Of a stretch of DNA of 64,000 bases, positions 1 through 12,000 are shown piece after piece; position 1 is the first letter of the stretch; each line of letters begins with the position of its first letter. The stretch is from Nostoc sp. PCC 7524 (GTDB lineage: Bacteria > Cyanobacteriota > Cyanobacteriia > Cyanobacteriales > Nostocaceae). The position numbers and the translations under genes are program-made. The stretch spans positions 2,046,001 through 2,110,000 of the forward strand of contig NC_019684.1 of assembly GCF_000316645.1 (NCBI RefSeq), given 5' to 3'. The notes beneath the pieces are model-generated. The model worked only from the letters and a program-made list of their open reading frames with translations, ran no database searches and was not told the DNA's origin.

Positions 1-2
1 AT

Positions 3-3000
3 GGTACAGTCATCCTTTTAGATACCGATGGTCACGGTTCACTTTCTCCCAGACCATATATATATGTAGAAAACGTCACCCCAGAAGAACTTAGTAGCTA
101 TCCCAATCACTTTATTCCCAATCCTGGAGAACCACCACAAATCCAAGCCAGGTTAATCAATGATACCGGAATTAGTGAGAGCGATCGCCTCACCTTTGAC
201 CCCAGTATTAACGGGACAATCAACTTCACCAGTGATTTAGTTAGTTTTCAAGCCGGGTTAAACGCTCAACCAATCACAGCAGACATTCTCGACAGCTTAC
301 AATCAGATGGCACATTTGTCTTAACCGCAGCACAACTAGCACAAATTAATGGTGGGACACTCAACGATGGAGCTTACACCTTAAAACTTCAAGCCGCAGA
401 TAGCAAAGGCAATCTTTCTAGTGTTTATACTATAGAGTTTGTATTAGATACAACACCACCAATATTTAACCTACAACTCGATCCAGACTTTGATTCTCCA
501 CCAATAGGGGATTTGCAGACGACATTTCCCATAGTCAACTTAGTGGGAACAACAGAACCAAACATTACTGTCACCCTACAAACCACAGGATTAAGTACCA
601 CTGCTAATGAATTAGGACAGTTTACCTTTAGTGATGTTTCCCTAGAGTTAGGAAGTAATCTGTTTACTGTAGTAGCGACAGATTTAGCAGGAAATCAAGG
701 AGAATTTAGTCAAACATTCCAGCTATTACCCCAGCAAGTTAACCAACCACCGACAGCGTTAAATCTGAGTAACAATATCATCGCTGAGAATGTACCAGAT
801 AATAATCTCATTGGCACATTTACCACAGATGACCGTGACACCGCCGATATTCATACTTACACCTTGGTAAATGGGGAAGGTGATACAGATAACACAGCAT
901 TTACCATCGTTGATAATGAACTAAGAATCATCGACTCGCCAGACTTTGAAACCCAGTCTGTATATAGCATCCGGGTGAAAACAACAGACGTGGGTGGATT
1001 GTTCTTTGAACAGATATTTACTATTAATATCGCTGATATCAATGAAGCGCCAACGGATATTCTACTGGATGGGGATAGTGTAGAGGAAAATGTAGTTGGT
1101 GCGGTAGTAGGGACAATTTCAGTCATTGACCCCGATACAATCCCTGCTTTTTTAAACAACACTGTCACTGTCAATGATAATCGCTTTGAAGTGGTCATCG
1201 ACAACGGGACGCTTCTATTGAAACTCAAAGATGAGCGCAGCTTAGATCACGGAGTCGAAACTACAGTTAACCTAACCCTCACAGCTACAGATGCCAGTGA
1301 TAGTTCCCTTACTTACAGCAAAAACTTTATTATCAATGTCAATGAAAATATTCCACCTCCAGATATTAATGCAACTCTTGCTAATGATACTGGAGTTAGT
1401 AACAGCGATCGCCTGACTTTTAACCCCACTGTCATTGGACAAACACAAGGTGCAACTGCTTTACTAGGGAATCTCAACGGCAATGGTTTTGTTGATATTA
1501 GCAATGCTTTAAATGAAGATGGTAGTTTTACCATCTTTTTAGCAGAGTACGAAATCTTAGGTAACGGTGCTTTACCAGATGGGGAATACAGCCTGGAATT
1601 AAAAGCTATAAATAGCACTGGTCAAGAATCTGACATAGCAATAGTAAACTTTATCCTTGACCTCACACCCCCTCCTGTAGATTTTGCTTTAGCTCCTGAA
1701 AGTGATACGGGAGTTTTAGGAGATGGTATTACCACGGAAAGATTTGTCACTCTGTTAGGACAAACTGAGCCAGAGTTAACCGTAGTATTGTTAGAAACCG
1801 AACAAATCACTACATCAGATAGTCAAGGCAACTTTAGCTTTAGTGATGTGACCATGCCAGTGGCAGGTCAAGCCCCATTTACAGTCATAGCAGTAGATTT
1901 AGCAGGAAATCAAGGGCGATCGCTGCAATTTTTCACCAGGGAAGGAATTAACGGCGCACCAGAGATTATCAGTACCCCTGAAACGATATTTGATACTGCA
2001 AACCAAACAACCTACACTTATGAAATCATCGCCATTGACCCCGATAATGATCCGCTTACCTATACCCTGCTGAATATCGTACAAGGGACGGAGATTGATG
2101 AAAATGGCATACTTCGTTTCACACCTTCAGGAATTTTGCAACCTTCCTATAACTTCAGTGTAGAAGTCAGTGATCGTCGTGGGCGGACAGATACTCAAAC
2201 TTTTACTGTAGAAATTCCTAATTTTATTGAAAACCGTCCTCCTGAGTTCACTTCCTCACCGATTATTGAGGGCAAGATTGGCACAGAATATAGCTATCAA
2301 CCCACAGCCATCGACCCTGACGGAGATTCATTAATTTTCTCCTTGATTGCAGCACCTGATGGTTTAACCATTGAAGTGGAAACAGGACTTCTGTTGTGGA
2401 ATCCCATTAATGAACAGTTAGGAGATAACACAGTCATCATTCAAGTGAGTGATGCGGGAGGCTTAAAAGATACTCAATCTTTTACAATTACAGTTCAAGA
2501 CAGACTCATAAATAACGCCCCGATTTTTGTTAGCGATCCCATCACTGATTTTGCCATAGCAGTTCCCAACACAGCTACAGGAAATGTCAACCCGGAACTG
2601 ATTTCCTTGAGCCTTGCTAATGGAGAAACAACCACAATACCAATATCTTTAAGGCTACCAAGTGGGGGAATATCCACTGGCGGACAAGCAGACATTGTAT
2701 TTGTAGTGGATGAATCTGGTTCAATGGCAGAGGAGCATGATTGGCTCACTGACATGGTGCTGGAATTGGATGCAGCACTGCAAACACGGGGGATTACAGA
2801 TAATCGTTATAGTTTGATTGGTTATACTAACCAAACTCGAATTTTTAACCTAGCAGACCAAACCCAGGTTTCAGTATATGGACCTAGTAATCAGTTAGTT
2901 GCTTCTGGTAGCTTTGGAGCATTCATTAGTAACCCTCAACTAAAATTTAACTTGTCAGCCGATGGTACTTACACAGTTGTTATCAATCCGACAGGAACAT

Positions 3001-6000
3001 CAGTGTTGCCGATTGAGTATAACTTGAATGCCGTTTTAACTGATCCTACAGAAATTGCCTTAACTAATTTCAATACTCCATTTTTTGGCACTGTTGCGCC
3101 TCAAGCTCAAGAAACCTTGACATTTGATGCACCTGCGGGGACTCAGATTTTCTTTGATGGTTTAAATTCTAGTGCTGTTAATGATATTCGCGCCCGTTTA
3201 GTAGGTCCCAATGGTAATAACATTTTTAATAATGTGCGTCTTAGCGACGACAACGGACCCCATTTATTGTCAACAGAGGGTACTTATTCACTGATTGTGA
3301 CTGGGGGAAATGCTGGGGGAAATTTTGGATTCCAACTACTAGAGTTTAATTCGGCGGCTACAGAGATTGTTCTGAATACTGAGATAACTGGCACGATTTC
3401 CTCTGGACTTGTTACAGAAGTCTTTCAATTTAATGCCACAGCAGGACAACGACTTTATTTTGATTCAGCCGCTAATCAATCGATTACAGCAGCTATTTAT
3501 TCCCCAGATAATCGCCTCCTAGGAAGCAATACTTCTTTACGAGACTTTACAGCGACTGTTCCCAGCACTGGAACCTATACCTTGATACTTCGTAGTACCA
3601 GCAACAACCCAGTTAACTACAACTTTAGGCTAGTAACTCCAGAAACGCAGCAAGCAACGTTAGCAATTGGAGATATTGTCACTGGAAACCTAGGAGAAGC
3701 CGGGGAGGAAGATATTTACTTCCTGGAAGGCACGGCTGGACAACGCATTTGGTTCGATGGTTTGAGTGCAGATTCAACCAGTATGGTGGCTCAATTAGTA
3801 AGTCCGACAGGGGTACAAATATTTGGTAATACTAGAAGCGATCGCAATTCCAACCAATTGATTTTACCAGAGTCAGGTATCTATTCTTTAGTCATCAGTG
3901 GTGCAGATCAAATCGGTAATTACAGCTTCCAAGTGCTGGATTTCATTACTAACGCCACCGATATCACCTCTGAAGTTGCTACATCAACAGAAATCAATGT
4001 CACATTTGATGTGGCTTTACAAACTCAGCTTTACACCTTTGCTGGAACAGCAGGGCAACAACTCGTTTTTGATTCTATCTCTGGCTCAGTCGCCGGCAAT
4101 TGGCAATTACACGCACCAGATAATACAAGATTAGCGCAAGCATCCATCAGTAATAACTTAACTGTTGCTTTACCAACGGACGGAATTTATACCCTCTTAT
4201 TAGAAAGGAATAGTAGTGGTTCCTTTACTTTTAAAGTATCTGAACAAATCATTGAAGAAACTACTATTACCCTTGGCAATACCATATCTGGAACTGTAGG
4301 AAGTACAGAAGAAAAAGATATTTATCGTTTTTCTGGGAATGCTGGACAGCGCATTCGATTTGATGGGTTGGCTTCAGACTCCTTTAATATAAGTGTCCGT
4401 TTGGCAAGTCCAACTGGTCAAACCCTGTTCAATTCAATCCGCGCTGATAGGGATTCAGGAATAGTCACACTCCCGGAAACTGGGACATACCACATTATTG
4501 TCAATGGTAATAACGTTAGTGGGAATTATAGCTTCCGGTTATTAGATATCGCTGATGCCAATTCTCTGACATTGGGAGTCGATGTCAACAGTACCATCAC
4601 TCCAGGATTGGCAACAGAACTTTATACCTTTGAAGGCATGGCAGGTCAAAAACTGCTGTTTGACATGATTGCCGTGAGTAACTCCTTTGGTGGTAATTGG
4701 AGTCTTTATGGCCCCACTGCTAACGAATTTATAGCCAGAAATACCCGCTTAGATGATTTCACTGCCGTCTTACCCACTGATGGGACTTATACCTTATTAA
4801 TTGAAGGCAGCAGTAACAATCCCATCAGTTACACCTTTAACGTTACAGATATCAGCACCCCCACCAGTATTATTACTCCCAGTGGCTTTGGTAGTATTCG
4901 TACAGGGACTTTAACTGCTTCAAATCAAGAAGATATCTTCACTTTTGATGCACCTGCTGGCACTCGTATTGTCTTTGATGGATTGACAGCATCTTCCAAC
5001 AATCTACGCGCTCGATTAGTAGCCCCAGATGGCAGTCTACTTTTATCTAATCAGCAATTAACTAATGATTTTGCTCGGCTATTAATATTACCAGAATCGG
5101 GAACTTACTCTGTTGCCGTCACCACAATTGGGGCGTTAGGAGATTACAGTTTCCGTATTCTGAACATAGATGATGCAACACCATTGCCTTTAGATACTGT
5201 CTTTAATGGAAGCCTTAGTATCGGTCGGGGTAGAGATATCTATAAATTCACAGGGACAGCAGGGCAACAGCTATTTTTCGATGGCATTTCTGCAACGGGT
5301 GGTTCGGGTAGCTGGCGATTGTATAGTCCAGAGCATATCCAACTAGGTGAAAGTAGTATAACTAATAACTTCACCGCTACACTTCCCGCAGATGGCACTT
5401 ATATTGTGATGTTTGATGGTACGAGTGCTAATGCTTTTAACTTTAGTGTGCAGGTAGTAAATGTAGAAATTCCAGAATCAACATTAACTATCGGGGAAAC
5501 CATCTCTGGCTCATTAACCAAAGTCGGTCAACAAGACATTTATCGATTTAATGCTAATGCTGGGCAACGGATTCTATTTGATGGACTGGGTTCTACAACT
5601 TTAAATGCTAATGCCCGCTTGGTTAGTCCTACTGGTGTGCAAGTATTGGGTAATACCCGGAGCGATCGCAATTCCAATCCTCTAATTTTAACCGAATCCG
5701 GTGAATATTCTCTGATCATTACCGCAGGCGAGCGCACAGACAACTACAGTTTCCGACTGCTCGACCTGGACACAGCAACAACTACCATTGACTTAAATAA
5801 TTTAGTTAACGGGACAATTTCTGGTTTAGCAACAGATGTTTATCAGTTCATCGGAAATGCCGGACAAGAACTGTTCTTTAATGCTTTAACAGGTACTAAC
5901 TCTGTTTCATGGACACTTTTAGGATCTGGTAATGCCGACCTTGGTAATCGTTCCTTCCCGCAAGATTTCTCTGCGGTACTCCCTGGTGATGGCACTTATA

Positions 6001-9000
6001 CACTGTTACTAAATAGTAATAGTGCTAATCCAGTTAACTTCAGCTTGGAAATTGTCACACACCAAAGGGCAACAGTGGCGATTAATTATGGCGAAGTAAT
6101 TACAGGGGATTTAAGTCAACCAGGGGAGACGGACATTTACCAATTTACTGGGGTAGCCGGTCAACAAATTTGGTTTGATGGCTTAGAATCAACCGCATCA
6201 GCTATTGAAGTGGCACTGGTGAGTCCTTCAGGTACTCGCATCTTTGATCGTTTGAGGGTTGATAGGGATAATGCAACTCCCTTCACTCTCTTTGAATCAG
6301 GTACTTATTCCTTGGTGATTAACAGTGGAGTCAGAAATCCAGGAGACATAACTGGTGACTATAGCTTCCAAGTTTTAGAGATTATACCAAATCTGACTGT
6401 ACCAAATGACTTGACTGGGAAAATTGTGCTTCCTAGTGAGTCACAAGTCTTTCAGTTTGCAGGGATGAGTGGACAAAAACTTATTATTAAACCTAATGAG
6501 GGAATTTTTGGCACTGCTGCTCAACTATCCAATGCCACAAATTCATTGAGTATCTCTCAAGGGGGAACAGAAGATGGTTATTTGGGAATTAATGCTGCTC
6601 TGCAATTACCTTTTCGTGAAGACGCAATTGCTAATATAATTTTGGTCACTGATGAAGACCGGGCTATTGTTAATAATAGTCTAAACTTGGAGAATATTTT
6701 AGCTCAACTAATTAACAAAGATATTCTTTTAGATGCAGTTGTCAATGCTATATTTATTGACGAATTAGGTAATAATCCTTTAGGGGTTGATGCTAATAGA
6801 TTATCTTATATTCCTGATGGTTCAGGCGGTTTTATTACCACCAATGGAGGCAAATTTTCTTTTGCACCACCAGTATTTCTTGGTAGTAATTTCGATGTCA
6901 AAGAAGACTATATCGATTTAGTTTGGGCAAATGATGGTGTAGCATGGGATTTGAATCAGCTAAGAGAAGGTGGTGATAATGCTGTTTCCTTTACTCAAGC
7001 TTTTGTCAACAGAAAAGCACAAGATATTAATGAACAATTAGCAATTACTCTGTTAGTCACTGACCCTAATTTGAATGTCGAAAACCTAACTGGCCCCATT
7101 TTTGGAGTAAATCCTGGTAGTACAGTTAATTTTGACACTCAGATCACTGGAGATGGACTAGCTCGGAGTTTTGAAATTTTCTTTGTGCGACCGGAAACGG
7201 GGTTTGTTCTAGGTTCAATTCCTGTTTCAATTAATCAGAATTACTTTTACCTTGCTCAAGCCATCGACCCAGATGGAGACCCTATTACCTATAGTCTGGT
7301 GAATGCACCCACCGGAGCCACAATAAATGCTACAACAGGACGGATTGATTGGACACCTCCGACTACGGGTTTATACCAGTTTGAAGTTGCTGTGACAGAC
7401 GATCGCAGAGCGCAAACAATTCAAAGCTATCAAGTTCAAGTCGTTGCAGCTGGCGGAGAGAATACAGCACCCATAATTACCTCAACTGCACCTGAAACCA
7501 TCAGAATTGGGCAAAATCTCACTTACCAAGTCACCGCCACTGATGCAGAAAATGATCCGCTAACTTTCTTCTTAGCAGAAGCACCAGAAGGGGTAAGTGT
7601 TGCTCTCGACACAGGTTTACTTACCTGGAATCCTACCAAAGATCAAATCGGTGAGCAGACAATTACTGTCAAGGTGGTCGATAGTCGGGGTGGTTCAGAT
7701 ACTCAAAGCTTTGTAATTGCAGTTAACGAGAACCAAAAACCAATCTTTAGTTCTAATCCTGTTCGACTGGGGAATCCTAATCAACTCTATGAATATGATG
7801 TAAATGCCATTGATCCTGAAGGAACAACTATTACTTACAGTTTGCGTCCTGGTAGTCCTGATGGTATAACTATTGACCCAGAAACAGGATTAATTCAATG
7901 GCTACCAACAACAGAACAAGTGGGACAGTTCCCCATTACAGTATTTGCTACCGATGCAGAAGGTGAGCGATCGCAACAATCGTTCTTCTTAAATATAGGC
8001 ACACCCGGTGCCATTGATGACGGCGGTACAGGTGACGGTGGTAATGGTAATGGTGGAACTGATACAGCACTCCCACAAGTCAATCTAGGATTTAACAGTA
8101 ACGTTATTAACCTAGGAGATACTCTTAGCTTACAAATTCAGGGATTTGATAGTACGGGACTAGCAAACCTTGATTTATCAGTTAATGGCACTTCCTTAAC
8201 TTTAAATTTAGAAAATATTCAACCAGGGGAAATCTACACCGCTTCCTTTACCCCAGATCGCGCCGGATTATTTGAAGTGATAGCAACTGCAACTGATGTA
8301 GTAGGAAATACCACCACCAAAACAAATATCATCAGGGTAGTCGATCCTAATGATCAAGAAGCCCCAACAGTGGAATTAGACCTGAGTGGATTTGACCCCC
8401 TTAACTCGGTCATCACCAACCTGACGAATATTGTGGGAACCATTAATGATCCCAACTTAGAATTTTATCGGGTTGAGCTTGCACCCATTAACTTGATCAA
8501 TCTGCGTAATCTCGCCGCTAATGACCCAGATTACATCACTATTGCTCAGGGTAAGGGTGATATTAGTGATGGTGTATTGGCTCAAATTGACCCCAGTTTA
8601 TACCGCAATGATACTTATTATTTGAGGGTCTATGCCCAAGACTATAGCGGTAATATTAACGTGCAAGGGGTAATATTAGGCATTAACACCCAGACAAAAC
8701 CCGGTGAATTTAGCTTAGGCTTTACCGATTTATCTGTACCCCTGACCGGCATTCCCATTGAAATTACTCGCAACTATAGCAGTCTTGATACTGGTTTCCT
8801 CGGTGACTTTGGCTATGGGTGGAATTTAGGAATGCAAGATGCCCAAATTGTCGAAGCTTCCCCAGATGGACGGGATTTGACTTTAGATAATTTCTTTGGT
8901 GGTAACTCCTTTACAGTCGGGACTCGTGTTAGCTTAACTACCCCAGACGGGCGCAGAGTTGGCTTTACTTTTGAGCCTGTGGTAGATTTTGTCGGATTCT

Positions 9001-12000
9001 TCTTTGGCGCAAGATATGCACCTTATTTCCGACCAGATCCAGGAGTTTATGAAACCTTAGAAGTTCCAGATTTCCCCCTCAGTGTCAGAAGTGATGGTTC
9101 AGTCGGTCTCTACATATTTTCTGGCTTTACCTACAATCCTAGTGAATATATCCTCACTACCAAGGATGGGACAAAGTACACTTATGACCAATATCAGGGA
9201 TTACAGACAATAAAAGACCGCAATGATAACACCCTCACTTACACTGATGCGGGAATCTTCAGTTCCACTGGGCAATCAATCACCTTTGAGCGAGATACCC
9301 AAGGACGGATTACGGAAATCATTGATCCTGATGGTAACTCCCTCATCTACACTTATGATGTCCAAGGCAATTTAACTGGATTTACTGACCGCACCAATAA
9401 CGAAACTACCTTTAAATATGAAGGCGATCGCCCCCATTATTTAACTGAAATCATTGACCCGTTAAATAGAAATGCTGTCCGCACAGAATACGACAACAGG
9501 GGACAAATTAGCCGGATATTTGATGCTGATGGTAATGCCATTGATATTAACTATGATTCGGCTGCATCACGCCAAACCATTAAAGATCCCTTTGGTAATT
9601 CCACTACCTTTGTCTTTGATGCTCGTGGTAATGTCGTCAGCGAAATCGATGCCCTCAATGGAGTAACAACAAGAACTTACGACAACAATAATAACCTCCT
9701 AACTGTAACTGACCCTGAAGGCAATACCAATACTTATACTTACGACAGTCGCGGTAATATACTGACCGAAACTGATGGAGAAGGTAACACCAAACGCTAT
9801 ACCTACAATGCTCGTAATGACATCCTGACCGAAACTGACGCGCTAGGTAACATCACCACCTACACCTATGACGCTAATGGAAATCTCACCAGTCGTCGAG
9901 ATGCGTTAAGCAATTTTACCACTTATAAATATGGTTTATACGGTTTGTTGACTGAGGTGGTTGACGCTAACAGTCAAACCAGTACCTTTGGCTACGATGT
10001 TTATGGTAATCTCACTGAATTAGTCGATCCCACCGGAGCAAAATTCCAATTTACTTATGATCGCAATGGAAGAGTAACCAGCGTTATTGACGCATTAGGG
10101 GCAATTACTAACTACATTTATGATGCTCAAGGACGCTTAATTGAACAAACAGACCCCGAAGGAAACGCTTGTGGTTGTGGAACTAGGGGTATTACTCGTA
10201 CAGAATACAACGCCGCCGGTGAGAAAATCGCTGAAATTGATGCCTTGGGGCGACGAACAGAATACCGTTACAATGAGCGGGGATTATTAGTAGCAATCAT
10301 CTATCCCGATGCAACGCCTGATGATTTGAGTGATAATCCGAAAATTCAAAATGAATACGATGCTTTAGACCGCTTAATTACCAGCGTTGATGAATTAGGA
10401 CGTAAAACTCACTATATTTATGACGCATTAGGGCGACAAATTGAGATTATCTATCCTGATAGCACTCCAGAGGATTTAAGCGATAATCCCAGGATTAAGA
10501 CGGAATACGACAAAGCAGGACGTATGATTGCCGAAATTGATGAATTAGGCAACCGCACTGAGTACAGATATGATCAAGCAGATCGTCTAATTAACTTAAC
10601 TAATGCCCTGAATGAATTCACCACTTATGCTTATGATGCCAGTGGGCGAATGATTTCTATGACAGATGAGTTAGGAAGAAGGACGAATTATGCTTATGAT
10701 GGCTTAGATCGACTGATTAGCACCACTTATGCCAATAGTGCGGTAATGACAATGACTTACGACTCATTAGGACGAGTCATTGCTCAAACTGATCTGGCAG
10801 GAAATACCACCAGTTACGAATATGATCCATTGGGACAGCTCACGGCGGTTGTAGATGCTTTAGATCAACGTACTGAGTATAAATATGATGCCGTAGGTAA
10901 CTTAGTCGAACAGAAAGACGCTAACGGAAACATTACCCGGTTTGAATACGATAGTTTACGCCGTCGCACTGCCATGATTCTGCCTTTGGGTCAGCGCAGT
11001 GAAATGAACTACGATAAAGTCGGCAATCTAGTCATCATGACTGATTTTAACGGAGTGGATAGCACTTTCGGTTATGATGAGCGCGATCGCCTGATTACAA
11101 AATCCTTCTCTGATGGTACACCTACAGAAACCTTTACTTATACCCTCACAGGAGAGTTAGCCACTGTTAGCGATAATCGAGGGGTGACAAGTTTCGGGTA
11201 TGATGAACGCGATCGCCTGTTATTCCGCACTGAACCAGATGGCCGCACAATTAGCTACACCTATGATTTAGCAGGTAATATTCTCACCCTCGCCGTACCT
11301 TCAGGGACAACCAGGTATACCTATGATCCACTAAATCGCATTAATACAGTTATTGATCCTGATAGTGGCATCACCCGTTACACTTACGATGCAGTAAGCA
11401 ACTTAATTAAGACAGAATTCCCCAACAGAATTACAGAAAATCAACAATACGACCTTTTAAATCGCCCAACTTATGTAGAAAATCGTAATTCAACAGATAT
11501 TCTTTCCAGTTATACCTACACTCTTGATGCAATGGGTAATCGTATCAAGGTTGAGGAACACAATGGGCGTATTGTTGAATACAATTATGATGACCTTTAC
11601 CGTCTCACCCAAGAGAAAATTACAGATATTGTTGCTGGGAATAAAACGGTTGAATACAAATTCGACTCTGTTGGTAACCGTTTACAACGTATTGACTCAG
11701 TAGAAGGAACAACAACTTATACTTATGATGCCAATGACCGATTGCTAGAGGAAATTCTAGGCGGTAAAGTAACTCAATATCAATATGATGCTAGAGGTAA
11801 TCTCACAGCTAAGGTAGAAAATGGGGAAACTTTAGCAGAATATGAATGGAATGCCAAGGGTGAATTAGTAGCTGTTGAAGTTACAGAAAATGGTGCCACA
11901 GGACGCACTGAATTTGAATACGATTATCAAGGTATTCGAGTAGCAATTAATATTGATGGCGAAGAAACGCGATTTTTAATTGATACAAATCAACAGCAAT

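Noticed and set aside
857..1228. Minus-strand 123-codon frame in the giant Rhs gene
   Set aside because: It lies wholly antisense to well-supported cadherin-like domains and has Ser/Thr-rich noise composition. The other antisense frames in this gene are treated the same way.
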